Of a stretch of DNA of 64,000 bases, positions 45,574-53,737 are shown in pieces (position 1 is the stretch's first letter; every line of letters starts with the position of its first letter). A program made the position numbers and the translations under genes. The stretch lies in NCBI RefSeq assembly GCF_008386585.1, contig NZ_VUOB01000010.1:1-64000 (forward strand), in the 5' to 3' direction. Below the pieces are notes generated by a model, which did not search any database, had not been told where the DNA came from, and saw nothing but the letters and a program-made list of their open reading frames with translations. This DNA comes from Solihabitans fulvus (GTDB taxonomy: Bacteria; Actinomycetota; Actinomycetes; Mycobacteriales; Pseudonocardiaceae).

Positions 45574-46032
45574 GTGCCGGAAGAAGCTGCTAAGGCCGGG
45601 TTCGAGATCGGCAAGGACGGGGTGAGCAGCGTCGTCGTCGGCGTTGACGGCAGCCCGCCGAGCCTCAACGCGGCGGCGTGGGCGGCCGGCCTCGCGCGGC
45701 GGGAGAACGCGACGCTCGTGCTCGTCTACGTCGAGCCGGTGACCAGCGCTGCCTACTGGACGCCGCTGGGGATGGCCTCGGCGACCGAGGCCGCGCAGGC
45801 GTACCTGGCCGAGCTGCGCGAGACGGCGGGCCACTACCTCAGCGAGCACGGCGTGCACTGGGAGGTCGTGCACCAGCGCGGCGACCCGGCGACCGCGCTG
45901 GAGTCGGTCGCCGACGAGCTGAAGGCGGACTGCATCGTGGTCGGCAAGTCGCGGCGGCGAGGTGGGCTGCTCGGCACGGTGCCCAAGGGACTGCTGGCGC
46001 ACTCGATGCGTCCGGTGGTGGTGGTGCCGTGA
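45574..46032 (+). CDS. Universal stress protein (UspA domain)
   Basis: A 152-residue single-domain USP. SVVVGVDGSPPSLNAAAWAAGLA and the C-terminal CIVVGKSRRRGGLLGTVPKGLLAHSMRPVVVV fit, with the G-x2-G-x9-G-S ATP-binding pattern only partly kept. GTG start. Its stop overlaps the pentapeptide gene as GTGA, linking the two. Confidence 0.88.
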   Translation: MPEEAAKAGFEIGKDGVSSVVVGVDGSPPSLNAAAWAAGLARRENATLVLVYVEPVTSAAYWTPLGMASATEAAQAYLAELRETAGHYLSEHGVHWEVVHQRGDPATALESVADELKADCIVVGKSRRRGGLLGTVPKGLLAHSMRPVVVVP

Positions 46033-46631
46033 CCGAGCCGCTGGAGAAGGTCGTCGGCGAGGACTTCAGCGACGCCGTGCTGACCGGGGAGAAATGGGAG
46101 CGGCGGGCGTTCGAGCAGTGCGACTTCACCGAGGCCGATCTGCGCGGTCTGGTGACCAGGGGCTGCACCTTCACCCGGTGCGACTTCACCAGGGCGGACC
46201 TTGGTGATTCGCGGCATTCGCTGGCCGCGTTCCATTCGTGCACGTTCGACCGGGCGGTGTTGGCGGACAGTCGGTTCGAGTCGAGCACGCTGCTCGGGTC
46301 GATGTTCTCGCAGTGTCGGCTGCGGCCGTGGACGCTGGTGGAGACGGACCTGACGCTGGCGGGGTTCAGCAACGCGGACCTGCGCGGCCTGAGCCTGCGA
46401 GGGTTGCGGCTGCGCGAGGCGAACCTGACGGATGCGGATCTGCGCAAGGCGGACCTGCGGGACGCGGACCTGACCGGGGCGCGGATGTTCGGCACGAAGT
46501 TGGCGGACGCGGACCTGCGCGGGGCGAAGTTGGACGCGAATGCCTTGGTACAGGCCAAACTCGCCGGGGCGAGAATCGATCTCGGGACGGCAGTTGCCTT
46601 TGCCGGGGCGCACGGGTTGGTGGTCGACTAG
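46029..46631 (+). CDS. Pentapeptide-repeat protein
   Basis: A 200-residue right-handed quadrilateral beta-helix: about 30 units such as ADLRG, CDFTR, ADLTG, ANLTD, ADLRK. Relatives (MfpA, Qnr) mimic DNA and protect gyrase from quinolones; others do not, so that is only a possibility. The charge profile is acidic. GTG at 46029 overlaps the uspA-like stop. Confidence 0.88.
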   Translation: MTEPLEKVVGEDFSDAVLTGEKWERRAFEQCDFTEADLRGLVTRGCTFTRCDFTRADLGDSRHSLAAFHSCTFDRAVLADSRFESSTLLGSMFSQCRLRPWTLVETDLTLAGFSNADLRGLSLRGLRLREANLTDADLRKADLRDADLTGARMFGTKLADADLRGAKLDANALVQAKLAGARIDLGTAVAFAGAHGLVVD

Positions 46632-46728
46632 TTTTGGTCGGCGAAACGGTCTCCGACCTTCGGGTGGATTTCGGTTGATGTGCCTGGTGCCAAGGGCTTT
46701 TCGGCGGTGATGGCTCCATGATGGAGCG

Positions 46729-47607
46729 ATGTCGCCCATGTACCGCATCACCGTTCAGTCCGAGCTGATCGGCGCGGAGCTGCGCCGGTATCGCGAACAG
46801 GCCGGAATGCAGGGACAGCATGCCGGAATGTTGATCGGCGCGAGCCCCAGCAAGATCTGCAATGTGGAGGCAGGGCGGCAGATGCCACAGGTCGAGGATG
46901 TGGCGGGACTGCTTACGCTCTACCGAGTTGTCGGCCCCGCACGCGCGGACCTACTAAGGCGCACGCGCGAGGCCGCCAAGCCGGGCCTCTGGCAGCCACC
47001 GAGCACTCCATACGAACGTGCTTTGCAGACCATCTCCACCTACGAATCCCGCGCCACCTCGATTGGCACCTACCAATCGGAGCTGATTCCTGGACTGCTT
47101 CAGACCAGGCCGTACATCGAGGCGGTCATGCGCGAAATTGGGGAGCTGACCGACCTTCAAGAGATCGACAATCGGGTCACCTCGCGACTGGCTCGACAGT
47201 GCGTGCTGAGCGGACCTGACGCACCCAGCTATACCGCGATCATCAACGAAATCGCACTACGCAACCCTGTGGGCGGGCCAGCCGTCATGCGCGCCCAACT
47301 CGGCTACCTGATCGAGATGGCTGCGTGGACCAACATCACCATCCGTGTACTTCCCAGACTGCGGCACGGCCACCCCGGCATGCAGGGTTCCTTCGTCCGT
47401 TTTCGAATTGGCCAGCATCGCAACATCGTCTACGTACCAGGCGACATTTACCTGGAGGAAACCCCAGACATCGCGGACTACCATCGGCGTGAGGAGCGGC
47501 TGCTGGCACTCGCACTTGGCGAGGAGGACTCGCTGAGGCGGATGACCGAGCTGGCCAACGACTTCGACGCGGAAGCAGGCGACGACGAATGGCCTCCGGT
47601 GACCTGA
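46729..47607 (+). CDS. XRE helix-turn-helix regulator with DUF5753 domain
   Basis: A 292-residue regulator of the large actinomycete family. N-terminal HTH (IGAELRRYREQAGMQGQHAG, IGASPSKICNVEAGRQ) and C-terminal DUF5753 with TYQSELIPGLLQTRPY and the ligand-pocket-like MRAQLGYLIEMAAW. Such proteins pair with a DUF397 partner, here overlapping by 19 bases. The start at 46729 or nine bases further in is undecided. Target genes are unknown; the neighbouring toxin locus is a candidate. Confidence 0.9.
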   Translation: MSPMYRITVQSELIGAELRRYREQAGMQGQHAGMLIGASPSKICNVEAGRQMPQVEDVAGLLTLYRVVGPARADLLRRTREAAKPGLWQPPSTPYERALQTISTYESRATSIGTYQSELIPGLLQTRPYIEAVMREIGELTDLQEIDNRVTSRLARQCVLSGPDAPSYTAIINEIALRNPVGGPAVMRAQLGYLIEMAAWTNITIRVLPRLRHGHPGMQGSFVRFRIGQHRNIVYVPGDIYLEETPDIADYHRREERLLALALGEEDSLRRMTELANDFDAEAGDDEWPPVT

Positions 47608-47900
47608 TCTGGCGCAAGAGCAGCCACAGCGGCGCTCACGAAGGCAACGTCAACTGCGTCGAGATCGCGTGGCGCAAGAGCAGCCACAGCGGCGGCAACG
47701 AAGGCAACGTCAACTGCATCGAGATCGCGTGGCGGAAGAGCAGCCGCAGCGGCGCCGACGACAAGGACGTCGACTGTGTCGAGGTGGCTCCGCTCCCCGA
47801 CGCGGTGGCGGTGCGCGACTCCAAGAATCCCAGCGGGCCGATGCTCGTCTTCCCCGCCACCGCCTTCGCCGCCTTCACTCGGCGGCCCCTGACGCCGTAG
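47589..47900 (+). CDS. DUF397 protein with three tandem repeats
   Basis: A 103-residue protein. DUF397 is usually one copy of W-R-K-S-S-x-S; here the unit WRKSSHSG..EGNVNCVEIA is present three times in a row (period 20 residues), followed by a normal C-terminal strand pair (AVAVRDSKNPSGPMLVFP). It is the presumed partner or antitoxin-like component of the DUF5753 regulator. Confidence 0.9.
   Translation: MASGDLIWRKSSHSGAHEGNVNCVEIAWRKSSHSGGNEGNVNCIEIAWRKSSRSGADDKDVDCVEVAPLPDAVAVRDSKNPSGPMLVFPATAFAAFTRRPLTP
47610..47789 (+). repeat. Three 60-base tandem repeats in the DUF397 gene
   Basis: Units 47610-47669, 47670-47729 and 47730-47789; the first two are nearly identical, the third has diverged. 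Confidence 0.9.
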
Positions 47901-47934
47901 CGCCAGGGGCATCCCGCTGCTCGACTCCGAGCGC

Positions 47935-50900
47935 TCAGGCCGGCGGGTCGCCCGCCGGGATCTCCTGGAGCGCGCCGTCGGCGAGCAGGTCCTCGATCGG
48001 CTTGGGCAGCAGGAAAGCCGTGCCGCCGCCGGGCTGCTCGAACCACGGCACCGCGACGCCGGTCAGCACCTCCATGGGACGACGCACCCGGAACACCCGG
48101 TAGGTGCGGTTCACCCAGGACGGGACCAGCGAACGCTGCTGGAACGGCGTGCCGGCCTCGTAGACGAGGTTGCCCTCCAACTCGCCGAACCGGTCCAGCT
48201 CGGCGCCGGGCGACAGCTCAAGCATTCGCTTGTGCCGGAACAGGGTCAGCGGCGGTTCGCCGTTCAGCGGCTTGATCGGCCAGCTCCTTGGCTGCGCCGG
48301 TCCGTCCGCCTCCGCACGGTTCTGCTCCTGCCGCACCGGCTCCGGCCGAGGCGGTGCGGCGACCGGCATCCGCTGCGGACGGGCCTGGCCGCGTGGCGGC
48401 GACTGCGGACCAAGACCGTTCCGAGGCAACGGCGGCTGACCTGGCAACGGCGGCTGCCCGGCCAACGGCGACTGGCCCGGTAGCTGCGGCTGGCCCGGCA
48501 ATGACGGCTGGCCCGGCAGCGGTCCCGGCCGGCCGGGGATCTGCCTCGACCGGCTGCCGCCGAGGACGAACTTGCCGACGAGGTACGCGGCCGCGTCGTC
48601 CACCCGGTCGAAGCGCACGGTGTTGGTCGGGCCCTGCTCGTACCAGGCCACTTCCCAGGTGTCGCCGACCGCGCGGACCCACCAGGCGCGCTCGGCGGGC
48701 TCGCCGAACCTGTACGCCGTCGGCGGCACCTCCAGCTCGTCGAGCACCCGGCGCATGGTGGCCAGCTCGTGCTGCTCCTCGGTCGGCGTCAGCCTCGGCC
48801 GCTCCGGCAACGGCGGCAGCTCGCGGCCGTTGCGGCGCTCGGCCGGGTCCCGGTCCGACCGGCGGTCCGCAGGCGATTCCGGCTGGCGCGGATGCTCCCT
48901 GCCACCGGACTCGCGGCTGCCGGACTCCCTGCCGCCGGTCTCCCGGTCGGCCCAGCGGTCGACCGAACGGTCGGCCGAGGGTTCCGGCTGGCGCGGGTGG
49001 TCCCGGCCGGGGTCGGCGAGGAAGGCGCGCTCGGCGTCGACCTCCGGCCTCGCCTCGGGGCCGCCGTCGCGCAGCTCGGCGGGATCGCCGTCGGCCCAAC
49101 GGTCGGCAGCGGACCCGGATCCCGAGGTGCGCGCCTCGCGGCCGTTACGGGCCTCGGCGGGATCACGGTCCGCCCAGCGGTCAGCGGCGGAGTCAGACTG
49201 GCGCGGGTGGTCCCGGCCGGGGTCGGCGAGGAAGGCACGCTCGGCGTCGGCCCCCGACCTCACCTCGAGGCCGCCGTCGCGCGACTCGGCGGGATCGCCG
49301 TCGGCCCAGCGATCGGCAGCAGGCCCGGACCCCGGGGTGCGCGCCTGGCGGCCGTCGAGCGGCTCGGCGGGATCGGCGTCAGCCCAGCGGTCAGCGGCAG
49401 GCCCGGACCCCGGGGTGCGCGCCTCGCGGCCATTGCGGGCCTCGGCGGGATCACGGTCCGCCCAACGGTCGCCGGCGGAATCCACCTGGTGCGGGCGCTC
49501 GTCGCCCCCGCCGGACGAGACGGAACGGTCCGTCTCGCTGCCCGGCGCGCCACCGCGCCCGACCGCAGGATCGCGGTCCGACCAACGGTCTGCGGCTGGC
49601 TCGGCCCGGCGGTTCCGGTGGGACACGTCGAAGTAGCCGACACCCTGGTCCGCGCCGAGCGCCTGCGGCTCCTCGGCAGGCTCGTCGAGGTACCGGTGCC
49701 CGGAGCGGTCCGCCCGCGCCGCCAGCACCTCGGGGTGACTGGCCTCGGGGTGACCGGCGTCAGGGTGGCTCGCCTCCGGGTGACCGGACACGGTGTGGCC
49801 GGACTCGGCGCGGCCGGACTCGGCGCGGCCGGACTCAGTGTGGCCGGCCTCGGTGTGACCGGACTCGGTGTGGCCGGACTCGGCGCGCTGCCAGTCGGGC
49901 GCCTCGGACTCGGTCCAGGAGTCGAAGTGCTGCGGCGCGAACAGGTCGACCGGATCGCTGGCCTGCACGCGCCGGTTCCTGCTTCGGTCGCGGTCGTCGT
50001 CCTCGGTGTCGAACCGCACCCGGTAGGGCGGCCCGTCGTCCTCGGCCGCGTCGAGGTCCGATGCCGCCGGGGCGACGACGTCCTCGTGCCGCTCGAACGC
50101 CGACGCGGCCTCGGCGGGCCGCTCGGCCGCCACCGGCTCGAAGTCGGCCTCGGCGGAGCCGCCGGCGTGCTCGTGGCCAGGACGGTCGAGGTCGGCGAGG
50201 TCACCTAGGTCGTCGGCGTCGTGGTCTACCGGCGCGTGGCTGGCGGGCTCGGGGTCAGCGGCGGGCCCCGGTTCCGCGTGGCTCAGACCGGGCTCGTCGT
50301 CGGTCGGGTGACGGCCGTGGACCGCCTCCACCGGCTCGGCGTGGTCGGCACTCACCTCGTCGTGCTCGTGCCCGCCCTCCGGCAGCTCGTCCCGGTGCGC
50401 CACGTAGTCCTGGCCGAACGGGTCGGCCGACAGCGCGTGGGTGTCGCCTGCCTCGACGCCCGTGCCCTCGTCGGCGGCGGAGTGCCAGTCCTCGGCGGGC
50501 TCCTCGGCCGACAGCCCTGGCTCGCCGACCTCGGGCTCGCTCAGCGCCCGCTCGTGCTCGGCCAACGACGGCGAGAGCCCGAGCAGGGACGCGGTGTCCT
50601 CGACGCCCTCCAGGCCGCCGGGAACCTCGGCCCCGGGGTCTGAGGCCGGCGCGTGCTCGCGCGGCTCCTGGGTGGCCAGCAGGGCCGTCGCCTGGCCGTG
50701 TGCGTCGGCGTGCGGCGGCGAGGCGGCGTCCGGCCGGGGCTTGGCGGGCTCGATGGCGGTGTCGCGCGGGGCCGGCGGCGCGCCGAGGCTGGCCGCCGCG
50801 GCGGCCCTCGCCTCCTCGGGCACCTCCGGCGCGCGGAAGTCGTTCGCCCTGATCCGGTCGACCAGCTCGGGCTCCGGCGGCACGCCGTACGTCCGCAGGT

Positions 50901-51609
50901 AGTAGCCGACCGCGGCGGGCCAGATCCAGCTGCCGTCGGTCTGGAACGCCACCGGCACCACCGAGGGTGCGGCGAGGTCGAGGACGTCGGCGTCGTAGCC
51001 CCGACCCGCCACGGCGACCGGAGCGCGGTCGAGGTAGTCGAGCAGCAGCTCGCGCTCGTGCTCGGGCACCGGGGGCCGGTTGACCGAGGGGCGACCGTCG
51101 GCGCCAGCGCCGTCGAAGACCCGCGCGGTGCGGAAGCTGCGCCCCGGCTTCGGCCCGGCCTGCGGCGGGACCGGCTGCGGCGGGACGACCCTGCGGCGCA
51201 GCCAGTCCGGCACGTTCTCCTCGGTGCGCGGGAAGAACCGCAGCTCGTCGAAGTACGCCTGGGGCGGGGGCGGCGCCTGCCAGTTCGGCTCGGCGCGATC
51301 GAAGTCCAGGTTGTAGCTGGACGGGTAGTCCAGGTTGTAGCGCGCGTTGAACCAGCTGCCCCGGCCCTCCCGGTGCATCCCGGCGCGCAACCGGGCGAAC
51401 AGCGGGGCGACTTCCTTGGGCACCGTCCAGCCCCGGACGGAGCCGTCGGCGGCGTGCAGCTCGGCGGCCAGCTCGAAGTACCGCCCCGTGGCGCGGTACT
51501 CCGCGACGACCTGACGCCAGTCGTCGGGAGCGGCCCGCATCAGGGTCAGCCCGATCTGCTTGACCAGGGCGTCCTGCTCGGTTGGGTTCAACGGCGTGGG
51601 CTCGGACAC
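47935..51609 (-). CDS. YezG-like/TNT fusion protein with long repeat insert
   Basis: A 1224-residue protein. Residues about 10-125 resemble a YezG/DUF600 immunity domain (LVKQIGLTLMRAAPDDW, GRGSWFNARYNLDYPSSYNLDFDRAEPNW). A second unnamed domain spans about 160-260 (FQTDGSWIWPAAVGYYLR), a third about 935-1027 (MRRVLDELEVPPTAYRFGE), and a TNT domain 1115-1215. Between 270 and 935 lies acidic, repetitive, presumably disordered sequence. In the TNT domain Arg1140, Arg1159 and Gln1192 match M. tuberculosis TNT, but the His (H792 equivalent) is Arg1171. No signal or WXG head is visible, so it may stay in the cytosol. Start at GTG 51609; an upstream start adds 12 unlikely residues. Confidence 0.82.
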   Translation of the reverse strand: MSEPTPLNPTEQDALVKQIGLTLMRAAPDDWRQVVAEYRATGRYFELAAELHAADGSVRGWTVPKEVAPLFARLRAGMHREGRGSWFNARYNLDYPSSYNLDFDRAEPNWQAPPPPQAYFDELRFFPRTEENVPDWLRRRVVPPQPVPPQAGPKPGRSFRTARVFDGAGADGRPSVNRPPVPEHERELLLDYLDRAPVAVAGRGYDADVLDLAAPSVVPVAFQTDGSWIWPAAVGYYLRTYGVPPEPELVDRIRANDFRAPEVPEEARAAAAASLGAPPAPRDTAIEPAKPRPDAASPPHADAHGQATALLATQEPREHAPASDPGAEVPGGLEGVEDTASLLGLSPSLAEHERALSEPEVGEPGLSAEEPAEDWHSAADEGTGVEAGDTHALSADPFGQDYVAHRDELPEGGHEHDEVSADHAEPVEAVHGRHPTDDEPGLSHAEPGPAADPEPASHAPVDHDADDLGDLADLDRPGHEHAGGSAEADFEPVAAERPAEAASAFERHEDVVAPAASDLDAAEDDGPPYRVRFDTEDDDRDRSRNRRVQASDPVDLFAPQHFDSWTESEAPDWQRAESGHTESGHTEAGHTESGRAESGRAESGHTVSGHPEASHPDAGHPEASHPEVLAARADRSGHRYLDEPAEEPQALGADQGVGYFDVSHRNRRAEPAADRWSDRDPAVGRGGAPGSETDRSVSSGGGDERPHQVDSAGDRWADRDPAEARNGREARTPGSGPAADRWADADPAEPLDGRQARTPGSGPAADRWADGDPAESRDGGLEVRSGADAERAFLADPGRDHPRQSDSAADRWADRDPAEARNGREARTSGSGSAADRWADGDPAELRDGGPEARPEVDAERAFLADPGRDHPRQPEPSADRSVDRWADRETGGRESGSRESGGREHPRQPESPADRRSDRDPAERRNGRELPPLPERPRLTPTEEQHELATMRRVLDELEVPPTAYRFGEPAERAWWVRAVGDTWEVAWYEQGPTNTVRFDRVDDAAAYLVGKFVLGGSRSRQIPGRPGPLPGQPSLPGQPQLPGQSPLAGQPPLPGQPPLPRNGLGPQSPPRGQARPQRMPVAAPPRPEPVRQEQNRAEADGPAQPRSWPIKPLNGEPPLTLFRHKRMLELSPGAELDRFGELEGNLVYEAGTPFQQRSLVPSWVNRTYRVFRVRRPMEVLTGVAVPWFEQPGGGTAFLLPKPIEDLLADGALQEIPAGDPPA
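48830..49620 (-). repeat. Tandem ADRWAD-x-DPAE repeats in the TNT fusion
   Basis: At least seven degenerate copies of a unit starting ADRWADRDPAE, with longer units containing ERAFLADPGRDHPRQ. A separate 15-base repeat (SGHTE/SGRAE) runs about 49735-49890. Confidence 0.8.
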
Positions 51610-51628
51610 CAGCACATCTTCCCCCGAA

Positions 51629-51660
51629 GGGCAGCGGGTCCACACGACGACCCGCTGCCC
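51629..51660 (-). terminator. Hairpin between the two TNT-fusion genes
   Basis: Perfect 12-bp stem (51629-51640 with 51649-51660), 8-nt loop, between the 51699 stop and the 51609 start. It may terminate part of the operon transcripts. Confidence 0.6.
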
Positions 51661-51698
51661 ACTTCTAACACAGGCTCCCTACCAGGCACAATGCTTGA

Positions 51699-53267
51699 TC
51701 ACTGTTGCGGAGCAGGCGGCTGGGTCGTCGCCTCACGAATCTCCACGAGGCTGCCGTCGGCGAGGAGGTCCTCGATCGAGCGCGGCAGCAGGAACGCGCG
51801 GCCGCCGCCGGGCTGCCCGAACCACGGCACCGCGACGCCGGTGACCGCCGGCAGCGGGCGCTCCAACCGGTAGATGTGGTAGCCCCGGTTGATCCAGTCC
51901 GGCGGCAGCGACCGGTTCGCGTAGCGGGTCCCAGCCGCGTAGGCCAGGTTGCCCGTCGAGTAGCCGAACCGGTCCACCTCGGTGCCGGCCGGCAGCTCCA
52001 CCTGCTGGCGGTCCTTGAACAGCGACAGCGGCGGCTCGTCGGGCAGCGGCACGATTGCCGGGGCCTGGACGGGCTGGGCAGGCGCGGCCTGGGGATCGGC
52101 GGCCTGCTGCGACGCCCAGAACCGTTCCCGGGTGCCGTCCTCCTCCTCCTGGAAGAGCAGGTCGCCGAGCAGCCAGGTCGCGGCCGAGCCCACGTTCGGG
52201 TAGACGCCCCTCGGGCTGGGGCCACGGTCCGGGTCCCAGTAGCTGATCTGCCAGCCTTCGCCGTCCGGCACCGGCTCGAGCACCATGGCGTCGGGCTTCG
52301 GCTCCAGGATCGCGTACTCGTGCGGCCTGACGTGGAACTTGTCCAGCCGCCTGCGCAGCTTGTCCAGGACGCCGCGCTCGCGGTCGTCGATCACCCTGGG
52401 CTGGTACGGCGGGATGGGCAGCGGCTCGGCCTGTCCGGTGGCCACCGCGATCGCGGCCGACTGGGTGTCCTCGTCGACCTCGGGGACCTGGTGGTGCAGC
52501 TCGCGGATGTGCTTGACCAGCTGCGGGGGCGGCGGCACGCGCCGCGTCTCCAGGTAGTACGGGGTCGCGCCGGCCCACACCCAGGTGCCGTCGGTGTGGT
52601 AGGTCAGCGGCACGGTCGGCTCGGCGTCGGGCGCGAACGCGTTCCTGCCGTAGCCGCGCGCGGCGAGCACGACCGGCGCGCTCTTGAGGTAGTCGAGGAC
52701 CGCCGACAGGTCCTGCGGGTGCATCGCGGGACGGTCGACGACGGGCTGTCCCTGCTCGGAGGTGCCGTCGAACACGGGGGCGAGGTAGAAGCCCGACCGG
52801 GCCGCGGGCGCAGGCCGCTCCGGCGCCGGGCCGAGGCCCGCCTTCTCGCGCAGCCACTCCGGGATGTTCTCCTCGGCGCGCGGGAAGGTCGCCAGCTCCT
52901 CGCGGAAGTAGGCCTGCGACACCGGCAGGTCGAAGTCGGGCTCGTTCTTCCAGTCGTAGTCGACCGAGAACGTGTCCGGGTGGGCCAGGTGGTACTTGGC
53001 GCTGGTCCAGGTGCCCTCGCCCGGCCGGTACATGCCGGCGCGGAGCCGGGTGAAGTACGCCACCGCCTCGTCCGGCGGAGTCCACTCGTCCGTGTGGCCG
53101 AAGACGTTCAGCACGGTGCCGGTCAGCTCGACGTGGCTGCCGACCGAGCGGAAGTCCACCCAGAGCTGGCCCCAGTCACCCGGGAGTGCGTGCACGAACA
53201 GGACGGTGAGCGAGCGGAGCAGCTCTGTCTGCTCCTCCGGGTGCAGCGGCCCCTGCGGCGCGGTCAT
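51699..53267 (-). CDS. YezG-like/TNT fusion protein, short form
   Basis: A 522-residue protein with the same four domains as the 1224-residue neighbour but no insert: YezG-like about 8-125 (LRSLTVLFVHALPGDWGQLWVDF), the second domain about 165-275 (YHTDGTWVWAGATPYYLE), the third about 300-395 (LRRRLDKFHVRPHEYAI), and TNT 415-512. Arg433, Arg452, His464 and Gln485 align with the Arg, Arg, His and Gln important in M. tuberculosis TNT, so NAD+ hydrolysis is plausible. ATG overlaps the previous stop as TGATG. No export signal is seen; the role of a toxin domain fused to an immunity-like domain is unexplained. Confidence 0.85.
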   Translation of the reverse strand: MTAPQGPLHPEEQTELLRSLTVLFVHALPGDWGQLWVDFRSVGSHVELTGTVLNVFGHTDEWTPPDEAVAYFTRLRAGMYRPGEGTWTSAKYHLAHPDTFSVDYDWKNEPDFDLPVSQAYFREELATFPRAEENIPEWLREKAGLGPAPERPAPAARSGFYLAPVFDGTSEQGQPVVDRPAMHPQDLSAVLDYLKSAPVVLAARGYGRNAFAPDAEPTVPLTYHTDGTWVWAGATPYYLETRRVPPPPQLVKHIRELHHQVPEVDEDTQSAAIAVATGQAEPLPIPPYQPRVIDDRERGVLDKLRRRLDKFHVRPHEYAILEPKPDAMVLEPVPDGEGWQISYWDPDRGPSPRGVYPNVGSAATWLLGDLLFQEEEDGTRERFWASQQAADPQAAPAQPVQAPAIVPLPDEPPLSLFKDRQQVELPAGTEVDRFGYSTGNLAYAAGTRYANRSLPPDWINRGYHIYRLERPLPAVTGVAVPWFGQPGGGRAFLLPRSIEDLLADGSLVEIREATTQPPAPQQ

Positions 53268-53737
53268 CAGTTCTGCTCCTCACGGCGCGCGTCGGTCAGC
53301 TTCGCACGCAGCCAGTCCGGGGTGTGCTCGTCGTCCCTCGGGTACGCCTGAAGGTCGCGGACCCACGGCTCGGCAAGCAGCGGCGGGTTCCAGTTCGGGT
53401 CGTGATCCGTGTTGTAGCTGATGTTGAACTTCCCTGGCGGGTCGATGGTGCAGCGGGCCGAGAACCAGGTTCCGCGCCCCGGCTCGTACATCAGCTGGCG
53501 CAGCTCCGCCAGCGCGACGCCGATGCCGCGCGGCGGCACCACCTCGGGCGTGGTGGTGTCCGCCAGGTACACGGTCAGCGCGAGGTCCTGGACCGTCGAG
53601 GTCATCCTGGCGAGCAGGTCGATGCGCCGCCAGTTGTCCGGCGCGACATCCAGCAACGCGATGCCGATCTGCTGCATGAGGTCCTGGCGCCGCAGCTGCT
53701 CAGAAGTTGGCTGGCCAGAGGGCGGCATTGTGCTCAT
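53267..53737 (-). CDS. YezG-like immunity protein candidate
   Basis: A 156-residue single-domain protein resembling YezG/DUF600: LMQQIGIALLDVAPDNWRRI, LRQLMYEPGRGTWFSA, PPGKFNISYNTDHDPNWNPP. In Bacillus subtilis, YezG neutralises the nuclease tail of the LXG toxin YeeF. Here it follows the giant toxin, whose last domain is also endonuclease-like. Its ATG at 53737 lies 38 bases inside the toxin reading frame, with AGGAG eight bases upstream, so it should be translated with the toxin. The tail PRDDEHTPDWLRAKL is shared with the fusion proteins downstream. Confidence 0.8.
   Translation of the reverse strand: MSTMPPSGQPTSEQLRRQDLMQQIGIALLDVAPDNWRRIDLLARMTSTVQDLALTVYLADTTTPEVVPPRGIGVALAELRQLMYEPGRGTWFSARCTIDPPGKFNISYNTDHDPNWNPPLLAEPWVRDLQAYPRDDEHTPDWLRAKLTDARREEQN

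Noticed and set aside
46029..46631. Calling the pentapeptide protein a quinolone-resistance determinant
   Set aside because: Pentapeptide repeats alone do not show gyrase binding; no other supporting evidence.
48288..50852. 854-codon plus-strand frame opposite the long TNT fusion
   Set aside because: Arg/Pro/Gly shadow; the minus strand carries YezG-like and TNT domains.
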